This document shows positions 34,171-42,443 of a stretch of 64,000 nt of DNA, piece by piece. Position 1 is the stretch's first letter; each line of letters opens with the position of its first letter. A program made the position numbers and the translations under genes. A model generated the notes under the pieces. That model worked only from the letters and a program-made list of their open reading frames with translations. It ran no database searches and had not been told where the DNA came from. Origin of the DNA: Ruminiclostridium cellobioparum DSM 1351 = ATCC 15832 (GTDB taxonomy: Bacteria; Bacillota; Clostridia; Acetivibrionales; DSM-1351); contig NZ_JHYD01000038.1 in NCBI RefSeq assembly GCF_000621505.1, positions 1 to 64,000 on the forward strand, read 5' to 3'.

Positions 34171-35184
34171 ATGGGAGTATTAGTTACCGGCGGAGCCGGG
34201 TATATAGGCACTCATACATGTGTCGAACTGCTTATGGCCGGTTACGAGGTCATTATCGCAGACAATTTATGCAACAGCAAGGAAACAGCAGTTGAAAGGG
34301 TAAAAAAAATAACCGGTAAGAATGTTAAGTTTTATAAACTGGATTTGCTGGACAGGGAATCCCTTGAAAAAGTATTTATTGATGAAAACATTGATTGCGT
34401 TATCCATTTTGCCGGCCTAAAGGCGGTTGGGGAATCGGTTTCGATACCTTTGAAATATTATCACAACAATTTGACCGGAACCTTTGTTTTATGTGAGTTG
34501 ATGCAGAAATACGGAGTGAAAAATCTGGTGTTCAGTTCATCGGCTACCGTTTACGGTGATCCGGTCAGTGTGCCCATATCCGAGGATTTCTCACTGTCGG
34601 CAACCAATCCCTATGGTAAAACTAAACTTATGATCGAAGACATATTGAAAGATCTCCATTTTGCCGATAATACCTGGAATATTGCCCTTTTGAGATATTT
34701 TAATCCGATAGGTGCCCATATAAGCGGTACAATCGGTGAGGATCCCAACGGAATACCCAACAATCTGATTCCGTATATAACGCAGGTTGCAGTTGGAAAG
34801 CACAGGGAAGTGCAGGTGTTCGGGAATGACTATGATACTGCGGACGGTACCGGAGTCAGGGACTATATACATGTAGTGGATCTTGCAAAAGGTCATGTAA
34901 AGGCAATTGAAAAGCTTGCGAAAGATCATATAGGGATCAGGCCATACAACCTGGGCACCGGAACCGGGTACAGTGTACTTCAGATGATCCGGGCGTTTTC
35001 AAAAGCCTGCGGAAAGGATATCCCCTATAAAATAGTTGAAAGAAGGCCCGGTGATATAGCAGCCTGTTATGCTTGCACCGACAGGGCAAGAATTGAATTG
35101 AACTGGGTTGCTGAAAAGGGGATTGATGAGATGTGTGCAGATTCCTGGAGATGGCAGTCGCAAAATCCGGAAGGGTACAAATAA
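34171..35184 (+). CDS. galE: UDP-glucose 4-epimerase
   Basis: 337 residues; ATG behind TGGAGG. The NAD-binding Rossmann start is G-G-A-G-Y-I-G-T-H, and the catalytic Tyr-Lys pair is in N-P-Y-G-K-T-K near 148-154; the preceding [10 protein letters not shown] holds the catalytic Ser/Thr. The C-terminal half carries the substrate-binding R-R-P-G-D motif near 290. GalE interconverts UDP-glucose and UDP-galactose, and many bacterial forms also act on the N-acetyl sugars. It leads a three-gene operon with a nucleotidyltransferase and a sugar kinase, suggesting salvage of galactose or N-acetylhexosamines. Confidence 0.93.
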   Translation: MGVLVTGGAGYIGTHTCVELLMAGYEVIIADNLCNSKETAVERVKKITGKNVKFYKLDLLDRESLEKVFIDENIDCVIHFAGLKAVGESVSIPLKYYHNNLTGTFVLCELMQKYGVKNLVFSSSATVYGDPVSVPISEDFSLSATNPYGKTKLMIEDILKDLHFADNTWNIALLRYFNPIGAHISGTIGEDPNGIPNNLIPYITQVAVGKHREVQVFGNDYDTADGTGVRDYIHVVDLAKGHVKAIEKLAKDHIGIRPYNLGTGTGYSVLQMIRAFSKACGKDIPYKIVERRPGDIAACYACTDRARIELNWVAEKGIDEMCADSWRWQSQNPEGYK

Positions 35185-35259
35185 ACAGTTGTACCGAATT
35201 TCTGCAGGAACATATTTATTTACCCAAAGCAACCGCACAGGTCAAAGGAGGAATAGCAG

Positions 35260-36195
35260 ATGAACAATAAAACAACTTTAGTAATAATGGCTGCCGGCAT
35301 GGGGAGCAGGTATGGCGGATTGAAGCAGATCGATCCGGTTGGGCCCAACGGTGAAATCATAATGGAATATTCAATATATGACGCAATAAAGGCCGGTTTC
35401 AGCAAAGTAGTATTCATAATAAAAGAGGAAATCGAAGAAACCTTCCGTGAAGTTATCGGTAAAAAAATTGAAGGACTCATTGACGTTGAATATGTCTATC
35501 AGAATATTGACAATGTTCCCCCGGGATTTGCAGTGCCGGAAGGCAGAGTAAAGCCATGGGGGACGGGACATGCGGTCCTGAGTGCAAAATCGGCGGTTAA
35601 AACACCGTTTGCCGTAATAAATGCAGATGATTTTTACGGAGCCGACACTTACAGGCTTCTAAACAATTTCCTGTCAAATAATGATGACCGGGAAGACAAA
35701 TATAAATACTGCATGGTAGGTTTCATACTTGAGAACACATTGACCGAGCACGGACATGTGGCAAGGGGGGTTTGCAATGCGGATGCCTCCGGAAATCTTG
35801 TAGATATCCATGAAAGAACCAAAATCATGAAATTCGGAAGTGAGACCAAATATACCGAGGATGACCGGAATTGGATATTGATACCTGAGGGAAGCATTGT
35901 TTCAATGAATACCTGGGGATTCAATCCCAGCTTTTTCAATGAGCTTGAAGAACAGTTCCCCATATTCCTGAAAAACAGCAGGGAGAATATTATAAAAGCA
36001 GAGTTTTTCCTCCCGACTGTTGTAGACAGTCTCATCAAATCGGGAAAAGCTGATGTCAAAGTACTTTCTACCCCTGACAAGTGGTACGGGGTGACCTATC
36101 AGGAAGATAAGCCTGTTGTTAAGAAATCCATAGGAGATATGGTTCTCTCCCGCAAATATCCGAAAAACCTCTGGGAGGATTTAAAAAATGCCTGA
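35260..36195 (+). CDS. Sugar nucleotidyltransferase family protein
   Basis: 311 residues; ATG with AAAGGAGGA upstream. Signature M-A-A-G-M-G-S-R-Y-G-G-L-K-Q at 10-23 is a nucleotidyl-transfer loop, and N-A-D-D-F-Y-G near 123-129 gives the metal-binding Asp. The closest types are stand-alone enzymes found beside N-acetylhexosamine kinase genes, which transfer a nucleotide to a hexose 1-phosphate. The next gene starts eight bases inside its end, so both are translated together. Substrates could be UDP-hexose or UDP-HexNAc; a GlmU-type helix is not present. Confidence 0.82.
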   Translation: MNNKTTLVIMAAGMGSRYGGLKQIDPVGPNGEIIMEYSIYDAIKAGFSKVVFIIKEEIEETFREVIGKKIEGLIDVEYVYQNIDNVPPGFAVPEGRVKPWGTGHAVLSAKSAVKTPFAVINADDFYGADTYRLLNNFLSNNDDREDKYKYCMVGFILENTLTEHGHVARGVCNADASGNLVDIHERTKIMKFGSETKYTEDDRNWILIPEGSIVSMNTWGFNPSFFNELEEQFPIFLKNSRENIIKAEFFLPTVVDSLIKSGKADVKVLSTPDKWYGVTYQEDKPVVKKSIGDMVLSRKYPKNLWEDLKNA

Positions 36196-37300
36196 TAAAG
36201 CAGAAATTGATTTCAAAGGAATAGTTGCCCGCTTCCGGTTTGACGGTGAATTCACAGATGCCGTTCCCTATGGCTTCGGCCACATCAATGATACCTATGC
36301 GGCAAGCTTCAGGAAAAATGACGGTACGCAGCACAGGTATATACTGCAGAGAATCAACAATAATATATTTAAAAATCCTGAACAGCTCATGAGCAATATT
36401 GAGAAGGTTACCAACCATCTCAAACAGAAGCTCATATCAAGGGGGGGCGATTACCGGAGACAAACACTCAATCTGGTATATACAGTCACCGGGAAAAGCT
36501 TTTTAAGGACAGGAGATAACAAGTACTGGCGGGCATATGAATTTATCGAAGGTGCGAGAACTTATCAGATAGTTGAAAATGAGGAGCACCTGTACAATGC
36601 AGGCAATGCTTTCGGCAGGTTTCAGAATCTGCTGGAGGATTTTAAAGCCGATTCCCTGTATGAAGTAATACCGGATTTCCATAATACAAGGAAAAGGTTC
36701 CAGGCTTTTTCAGAGGCTGTAAAAGCCGATGCCTTCGGCAGAGCAGCAAAAGTAAAGACAGAAATCGAGTTTGTGAACAAAAGGGCAGAAGAAACCGGTA
36801 AAATAGTTGAATTGCTTCAAAACGGCAAGCTTCCGGTAAGAGTTACCCATAATGACACAAAATTCAATAACGTAATGATTGATGATGAAACAGGAGAGGG
36901 TATCTGCGTAGTGGATCTGGATACCGTAATGCCCGGTTCGGCCCTCTACGATTTTGGGGATGCCATACGTTCGGGAACAAATCCGGCCGACGAGGATGAA
37001 CGGGATCTGTCAAAAGTATGTATGGACCTGAGACTTTTTGAGAAATACACCAACGGTTATCTGGATGCAACCCGGGAGGTACTGACAGATACCGAAGTTG
37101 AGCTTTTGCCCTTGAGTGCAAAGTTAATGACCCTGGAATGCGGTATGCGTTTTCTGACCGACTATCTCAGCGGTGATGTTTATTTTAAGATACACAGGGA
37201 AGAGCACAATCTGGACAGATGCAGGACACAGTTCAAGATGGTTGAGGATATGGAAAATAAATGGGATAAAATGCATAGCATTGTAAATTTATACAGGTAA
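36188..37300 (+). CDS. APH-fold sugar kinase, N-acetylhexosamine 1-kinase-like
   Basis: 370 residues; ATG overlaps the previous gene by eight bases. The aminoglycoside phosphotransferase fold is marked by T-H-N-D-T-K-F-N-N-V-M (catalytic loop, near 218-228) and V-V-D-L-D-T-V-M-P-G (metal site, near 239-248), with a start region Y-G-F-G-H-I-N-D-T-Y. These match NahK, which phosphorylates N-acetylgalactosamine or N-acetylglucosamine at C1 in lacto- and galacto-N-biose salvage. Together with GalE and the nucleotidyltransferase it forms a plausible kinase, nucleotidyltransferase, epimerase route to UDP-sugars. A galacto-N-biose phosphorylase is not in the window. Confidence 0.85.
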   Translation: MPDKAEIDFKGIVARFRFDGEFTDAVPYGFGHINDTYAASFRKNDGTQHRYILQRINNNIFKNPEQLMSNIEKVTNHLKQKLISRGGDYRRQTLNLVYTVTGKSFLRTGDNKYWRAYEFIEGARTYQIVENEEHLYNAGNAFGRFQNLLEDFKADSLYEVIPDFHNTRKRFQAFSEAVKADAFGRAAKVKTEIEFVNKRAEETGKIVELLQNGKLPVRVTHNDTKFNNVMIDDETGEGICVVDLDTVMPGSALYDFGDAIRSGTNPADEDERDLSKVCMDLRLFEKYTNGYLDATREVLTDTEVELLPLSAKLMTLECGMRFLTDYLSGDVYFKIHREEHNLDRCRTQFKMVEDMENKWDKMHSIVNLYR

Positions 37301-37459
37301 TCCGGCTGTAACAGTCTTTTTTACCAGGCGGGCTTTTTTTGCTTAAATGCCCATAAAATCACCGTTTTACGCCTCTCATAAAAAATTGTTATTGAATAAT
37401 GGTAAAGTATGTAATATAATGTAAAATATTAAAATACCTGTTAAGTGAGGGGCGATACA

Positions 37460-37723
37460 ATGTATAATGACAAAACCTTGGTTTGCAAGGAATGTGGTGA
37501 GGAGTTCATTTTTTCTGCAGGGGAACAGGAATTCTATGCTGAAAAAGGCTTCCAAAACGAACCTACAAGATGCAAAGCATGTAGAAGTAAAAGAGACCAT
37601 TCAACAAAAAAAGAGTTATATGACGCAGTATGTGCTGAGTGCGGGCAAACTACAAGGGTGCCTTTTAAGCCACATCTGGACAAACCTGTATATTGCAGCA
37701 AATGCTATTCCAATAAAAAATAA
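37460..37723 (+). CDS. Two-zinc-ribbon protein (zf-trcl type)
   Basis: 87 residues from ATG 37460, with GTGAGGGG upstream. Two four-Cys ribbons are visible: C-K-E-C...C-K-A-C (near 9-45) and C-A-E-C...C-S-K-C (near 60-83), with an E-F-I-F-S-A-G-E-Q-E-F-Y-A-E-K-G-F segment typical of the probable zinc-ribbon family often written zf-trcl. Function is not established; some relatives are near cold-shock or RNA-binding genes. It is a single gene with its own terminator, lying between the galE operon and the LacI gene. Confidence 0.82.
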   Translation: MYNDKTLVCKECGEEFIFSAGEQEFYAEKGFQNEPTRCKACRSKRDHSTKKELYDAVCAECGQTTRVPFKPHLDKPVYCSKCYSNKK

Positions 37724-37756
37724 TAGTTGAAATTTATGATATATTATTAAAAAACT

Positions 37757-37803
37757 GGTAGGCTGACTTAGTATATAAATTACTGAGACAACCTACTTTT
37801 TTT
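37757..37803 (+). terminator. Terminator of the zinc-ribbon gene
   Basis: GTAGG (37758-37762) pairs with CCTAC (37792-37796), and an inner stem pairs CTTAGTA with TACTGAG (one G-U). A run of seven T's follows at 37797-37803. Confidence 0.7.
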
Positions 37804-37856
37804 GTTCATATACAGGGTAAATCCAATTTGCAAACCATCCTCAAACCATTCTCAAA

Positions 37857-38882
37857 TCATGTTGAGTTTCTGGCTATCAGACTGGTTGGCAAAATGATCT
37901 TTTTGGGCAGGGACTGTTCTCCCTTGATGCGTGATATTAAAATCTCGGCCGCAATTTCCCCGATTTCGGTGGTGGGGACATCAATTGTGCTCAGTGGAGG
38001 ATTTGAATATTTGGACATATCAATATTGCTTAATCCTATTACTGCAATATCATCAGGGACTTTTAAGCCGTGCTCGTATATTGCGTTGACCGATATCATA
38101 GCCATAAGGTCACTGGCCGCAAAAATTGCAGTGGGCCTTTCAGGAAGGTTCAGCAGCTCCATTGTCTTTGAATAGCAAAGCTTTGAGTCCCATTCACAGT
38201 TCTTTACAATGGTTAAATCCTCGGGAATATTATTATCCTCCAGTACGCTGAGGTATCCCCTGTATCGCTGTTCCTTCCTTATGGAATCAATGGCGTCGGT
38301 TCCGCCTATGAAGGCTATTCTCCTATGTCCCTTTTCGATAAGGTGCTGGACTGCCTTTTCGGCGGCAGCAAACCTGTCATAGCATACATTGTCAATATCC
38401 TGGTGTTTTGTATCTATACCGACTATAAACTCCACCTTGTCCTTTAACTGTGAGTATATTTCATCACTCAGGGTTTCCATTATAATGAGACCGGTAAGTG
38501 ATTCACTTACGGTATTAAAAAGGACGGTAGGATCCTGAAGTTCATTTTTTGTTCTGATAACCGATAAGCTGTATCCGTTCTCTATAAGTTTTGATTCCAC
38601 ACCCGACAGAATGGACATAAAATAAGGATCGGTGTATTTTTCACGTGTTACGCACAGGATGCAACCGATTTTCACCTTATTAACCGTTGGATTTTTTATA
38701 TCAACCCTATTTATGGATTCTTTTCCGCCCTGGTTCCTTACATAGTTCAGTGCCTTAACTGCCTGCCAGACACGTTCCCTGGTTTCGTTGGTCACCTTGT
38801 AGGTCTTGTCGGCATTTAAAATTCTTGATACGGTAGCTGTCGAAACATTGGCCATTTTTGCCACATCCCTGATTGTAGCCAT
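37857..38882 (-). CDS. LacI-family transcriptional repressor
   Basis: 341 residues; ATG behind AGGAGG, with the two-hairpin leader directly upstream. The N-terminal helix-turn-helix is A-T-I-R-D-V-A-K-M-A-N-V-S-T-A-T-V-S-R, followed by the hinge helix around residue 50-60 and a periplasmic-binding-like sensor domain with C-terminal E-I-A-A-E-I-L-I. It is divergent from the oxidoreductase-ABC transporter operon, and the region between has seven GTAAAC/GTTTAC half sites, so it most likely represses that operon and itself until a sugar binds. Confidence 0.92.
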   Translation of the reverse strand: MATIRDVAKMANVSTATVSRILNADKTYKVTNETRERVWQAVKALNYVRNQGGKESINRVDIKNPTVNKVKIGCILCVTREKYTDPYFMSILSGVESKLIENGYSLSVIRTKNELQDPTVLFNTVSESLTGLIIMETLSDEIYSQLKDKVEFIVGIDTKHQDIDNVCYDRFAAAEKAVQHLIEKGHRRIAFIGGTDAIDSIRKEQRYRGYLSVLEDNNIPEDLTIVKNCEWDSKLCYSKTMELLNLPERPTAIFAASDLMAMISVNAIYEHGLKVPDDIAVIGLSNIDMSKYSNPPLSTIDVPTTEIGEIAAEILISRIKGEQSLPKKIILPTSLIARNST

Positions 38883-38893
38883 ATTAACCTCCT

Positions 38894-38927
38894 AAGCCAT
38901 GTGATGGCTTTGAGCCGCATAGCGGCT
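38894..38927 (-). promoter_or_regulatory. Two-hairpin leader of the LacI gene
   Basis: On the minus strand, hairpin 1 is AGCCGC-TAT-GCGGCT (38927-38913) and hairpin 2 is AGCCAT-CAC-ATGGCT (38909-38895), followed by TAGGAGG and the start codon. Same arrangement as before galE; the hairpin 2 loop differs (CAC against AGA), while the stems match. Confidence 0.6.
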
Positions 38928-38994
38928 GCAAATTATAATGAAATTTGTTCAATAAAATTCAGTAAAACTTGTTTGAATATAGTATAACATGGCA

Positions 38995-39353
38995 GTAAAC
39001 GTTAGTAAACAAATTCCCTAAACAAGTCAATAAACATTGCTTTTGTTACGTAAAACCAAACCTATTATTAAAAAGTATTTAAGTATTTACAAAATAGATT
39101 TCAGGTGGTAAAATTAGTTCATAACATGTTTGGTAAACAAAATAAATAGTTTACGTGTCCGCAGTACAGGCGAAATAATTTGTTCTTTGGACATTTTAAC
39201 GTAAATTATATTAATAAATTCATATACTTTTGTGATAGTTGTACAATTATTGCTTTTTATACCTATTCTGATCAGATAAATATAGATAGAAATTTACTAA
39301 AACGTTGCAGCTGTTTACGTTACATAAACATTTTAGTAAACAAAAAAGTAAAC
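38995..39353. promoter_or_regulatory. Cluster of GTAAAC half sites, probable LacI-type operators
   Basis: Seven copies of GTAAAC or its complement: 38995-39000, 39005-39010, 39133-39138, 39149-39154, 39313-39318, 39336-39341 and 39348-39353. TGTTTACGTTACATAAACA (39312-39330) is a near palindrome, as expected for a LacI-family operator. The cluster fills the divergent region between the repressor and its likely target operon. I see no gene in the rest of 38928-39379. Confidence 0.6.
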
Positions 39354-39379
39354 TTTAGATTACAAGCGGGGGATAATTA

Positions 39380-40480
39380 ATGGAAAAGGCAAAAATTGCA
39401 ATCATCGGTTTGGGTGATATGGGAATGGGTCACTTTAACGGTTTCAGTGCATTAAAAGAGGCTCAGGTAACGGCTGTCTGTGACAGGGAGCAGGCTGCTG
39501 TCAACAGGGCGCTGGATGCTGTCAAGGGCAGTAATGCAAGGCAATATACCGATTATATTGAAATGCTGGACAAGGAAGAACTGGATGCGGTGGTTATTGC
39601 AGTACCCGGATATCTTCATGAAGAACTGGCTATTGAATGTATCAAACGTCAAAAAAATATATTCCTTGAGAAGCCTGTTGCAATAAACTATGAGGGCTAT
39701 AAGAGGATAGTCGGGGCAAAGAAAAGCAGTAGGTCAATCATTCAGGTGGGACTTGTCTATAGATACTCAAATCTCTACAGAACAATCGGAAAAAAACTCA
39801 ATGAACAAAACGAGCTTGGAAATGTAATGATGGCGTGGTGCAAGGAGTATCGCCAATGCTTTCCCCAGGAGGAGTGGTTTTATGATGAAACCAAATCCGG
39901 AGGAACAATAGTTGAGAAGGATTGCCACCATTTTGACATATTTAACTGGATGATAGGCTCAAAGCCGAAAAAAGTTTTTGCCATGGGCGGACAGCATGTA
40001 TATAAGAATGGGCAGGACAATCTCATAGATTGCAGCTATTCGATAAAAGAGCCCAAAATAATCAGCAATGTAAGTATTGTTGATCATGCCCTGGTGTCCA
40101 TTGAATATGAAAATGGAGCAAAAGCCCAGCTGGGACTCTGTATGTATCTGAAACCGCAGAACAACTCGGGTGACGGACTGGAAATCGGCTTTATTGGAGA
40201 TAATGGTAAACAATTGATAGCAAGGCGTGATGAATGCTTTGGAATTTATGGCGGTGAATTTAACGACAGGGTTGAATATAATCCGGATATAATATCGGAC
40301 AACAACGGTTTTGGTCATATCGGCTGCCAGACTCAAAGACTTGAATTTATTGATTGCATCACTCATGGGAAACAACCTATTGCAAGCATAGAGCAGACTG
40401 AGGACGCACTGCTTATTGCCCTGGCAGCAGAAAAATCCATAAAGGAAAACAGGCTTGTCTCCATATCAGAATACAAATAA
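39380..40480 (+). CDS. Gfo/Idh/MocA-family NAD(P)-dependent oxidoreductase
   Basis: 366 residues; ATG with GGGGG a few bases upstream. The Rossmann motif I-I-G-L-G-D-M-G-M-G-H-F lies near 8-19, and E-K-P (near 96-98) is the family's conserved Lys-containing motif. A C-terminal alpha/beta domain of the family runs from about 130, with D-C-H-H-F-D near 185-190. Such enzymes oxidise or reduce sugars, inositols or their acids. It is the first gene of the sugar ABC operon, so its substrate is likely the transported compound. The specific sugar is unknown. Confidence 0.88.
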   Translation: MEKAKIAIIGLGDMGMGHFNGFSALKEAQVTAVCDREQAAVNRALDAVKGSNARQYTDYIEMLDKEELDAVVIAVPGYLHEELAIECIKRQKNIFLEKPVAINYEGYKRIVGAKKSSRSIIQVGLVYRYSNLYRTIGKKLNEQNELGNVMMAWCKEYRQCFPQEEWFYDETKSGGTIVEKDCHHFDIFNWMIGSKPKKVFAMGGQHVYKNGQDNLIDCSYSIKEPKIISNVSIVDHALVSIEYENGAKAQLGLCMYLKPQNNSGDGLEIGFIGDNGKQLIARRDECFGIYGGEFNDRVEYNPDIISDNNGFGHIGCQTQRLEFIDCITHGKQPIASIEQTEDALLIALAAEKSIKENRLVSISEYK

Positions 40481-40521
40481 AACCGCAGGTGTCAATAAGG
40501 GGGTGGAAGGCTTTGATAAAA

Positions 40522-41400
40522 ATGAGGCAGGAAAAAAGAAATGAGATGTACATGTATTTGTTTATTCTTCCCGGTATTTTAGGATTTCTGTTCTTTTGGC
40601 TGATCCCAATCGTATATACCTTTGTACTGAGTACCTTTAAAACAAATGGAATGAACAATATTTTTGTTGGAATTGAGAACTATATCAAACTTTTCGGGGA
40701 TAAGGAATACAGGAAAGCAATATTTAACACCGTATACATGGTGATACTGGGAGTGCCCATAAATATGCTGGCTGCGCTGATACTGGCCATGCTGCTGAAT
40801 ACAAAAATAAAAGCCCTGGGACTTTTCAGAACTATTTTTTATATTCCCACCATATTGCCGGGGGTGGCCACGGCAGTATCCATGTTTTTCATATTCAACA
40901 CCAGGTATGGTCTGTTAAACAGAGTGCTGAGCCTGGTGGGAATTGAGGGCATAGACTGGCTGGGTGAACCTGGTATGGCCAAACTGACCTTTATAATCAT
41001 AGGTGCCTGGGGTGTGGGCCAGACAATGATCATATTTCTTATGGGGCTTCAGGGTATCTCCGAGACTTATTTCGAGGCTGCATATGTTGACGGGGCCAAT
41101 TCGTTTCAAAGGTTCTGGTCTGTTACACTGCCAATGCTGACTCCGACCATACTGTACAACTTTATTCTGCAGTGTATTGCCCAAATGCAGATATTTACAC
41201 CGGCATACGTAATTACAAACGGGGGACCCGACCAGGCTACATATTTCTATGTTTACAAGCTCTACAGGGATGCCTTCCAGTTCGGAAAGTTCGGTTATGC
41301 CTCGGCTCAATCGGTAGTCTTATTCATTGTTACATTGATACTGACCTTCCTTGTAATGAAATCATCCAATTCCTGGGTGCACTATGAAGGAGGAGAATAA
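40522..41400 (+). CDS. Sugar ABC transporter permease (MalF-type)
   Basis: 292 residues from ATG 40522; a TTG at 40513 behind GGGGGTGG and a GTG at 40489 are also in frame, so the exact start is open. The N-terminus M-R-Q-E-K-R-N-E-M-Y-M-Y-L-F-I-L-P-G fits the family. About six membrane segments are seen; the EAA loop that touches the ATPase is E-A-A-Y-V-D-G-A-N-S-F-Q-R-F-W near residue 191-205. It pairs with the next permease and the solute-binding lipoprotein. No ATPase gene is near; one shared MsmX-like ATPase elsewhere is the usual arrangement in Firmicutes. Confidence 0.9.
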   Translation: MRQEKRNEMYMYLFILPGILGFLFFWLIPIVYTFVLSTFKTNGMNNIFVGIENYIKLFGDKEYRKAIFNTVYMVILGVPINMLAALILAMLLNTKIKALGLFRTIFYIPTILPGVATAVSMFFIFNTRYGLLNRVLSLVGIEGIDWLGEPGMAKLTFIIIGAWGVGQTMIIFLMGLQGISETYFEAAYVDGANSFQRFWSVTLPMLTPTILYNFILQCIAQMQIFTPAYVITNGGPDQATYFYVYKLYRDAFQFGKFGYASAQSVVLFIVTLILTFLVMKSSNSWVHYEGGE

Positions 41401-41401
41401 C

Positions 41402-42265
41402 TTGAATAATTATAACAAATACAAAAAAATAATAGGAAAAATATTAATTTATCTGGCGCTTTTACTAATTTCGTTTTTATTCATTTTACCCTTTTGGCAG
41501 ATAGTATCAACATCTTTAAAAACTTTTTTGGAGACCACTGAGTACCCACAAAAGTTTTTCCCTAAAGTACCACAATGGAAAAACTATTATTACGCCTTTG
41601 TAAAAAATGCTGATATATGGCCGGTTTTTCTATGGCTTAAAAACACTGTATTTACCACAATGATGGTAGTTATAGGCAATGTTCTTTCGGGCCTGCTCAT
41701 TGCATACGGTTTTGCCAGGTTTAACGGAAGAGGAAAAAACATCTGGTTCATGCTGATACTCTCAACCATGCTTATTCCGGTTCACAGTACGCTGGTCCCA
41801 CTGTTTATGGTATATAAGGTTTTTAACTGGTATAACACTTTCCTGCCTATAATCGTACCGCCCTTCTTTGGATTTGCCGTATACATATTCCTGTTGAGGC
41901 AGTTTATCATGGGAATTCCCAAAGAGCTTGACGAAGCGGCAACTATTGACGGAGCTTCACCTGTAGGCATCCTTTTCAGGATCATTGTTCCTCTGGCCAA
42001 ACCATCGGTTATTGCAGTGGGTGTTATGTGTTTTATTGCAGCATGGGGAGATTTTTTCACTCCTTTGATCTTCTTAAGCGATATAAAGAAGTATACAATT
42101 TCAGTCGGTGTAAGCATAATGCAGAGTCAAATGAGAATGAATCTGACGGATACACACCTGATTGCATGTGTAATCACGGTAGTAACATTGCCGAGTTTAA
42201 TAATTTTCTTCGCTGCACAGAAGTATTTTGTAAGCGGGTTAACATTAGGGGCTGTAAAAGGATAG
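41402..42265 (+). CDS. Sugar ABC transporter permease (MalG-type)
   Basis: 287 residues from a TTG at 41402, chosen because AAGGAGGAG (41387-41395) precedes it at the right distance; an ATG at 41384 lies inside the previous gene and has no ribosome site. Six membrane segments are predicted, and the EAA loop D-E-A-A-T-I-D-G-A-S-P-V-G-I-L-F lies near 179-194. The two permeases form the membrane channel of the importer. Its start codon lies two bases behind the stop of the first permease gene (41400), so translation is coupled. Confidence 0.9.
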   Translation: MNNYNKYKKIIGKILIYLALLLISFLFILPFWQIVSTSLKTFLETTEYPQKFFPKVPQWKNYYYAFVKNADIWPVFLWLKNTVFTTMMVVIGNVLSGLLIAYGFARFNGRGKNIWFMLILSTMLIPVHSTLVPLFMVYKVFNWYNTFLPIIVPPFFGFAVYIFLLRQFIMGIPKELDEAATIDGASPVGILFRIIVPLAKPSVIAVGVMCFIAAWGDFFTPLIFLSDIKKYTISVGVSIMQSQMRMNLTDTHLIACVITVVTLPSLIIFFAAQKYFVSGLTLGAVKG

Positions 42266-42443
42266 TAACTTTAAATCAGGAACGGGGGGAGGGCGGCAGT
42301 GCAATAGTTTACCTGGAAAAGGCGGTGGTGCTGGAACGATTGACATGGAAAATATAAAAAAGGGTAACTTTCAACAATGCATTTAAGCAGGGAAAGAAAG
42401 ATTGTTAAATGTCGAAGAGTTTATAATTAAGGGGGATTTTTAA

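Noticed and set aside
39180-39380. An open frame in the LacI-operon intergenic region
   Set aside because: AT-rich, no ribosome site, atypical amino acid content, and covered by repressor half sites.
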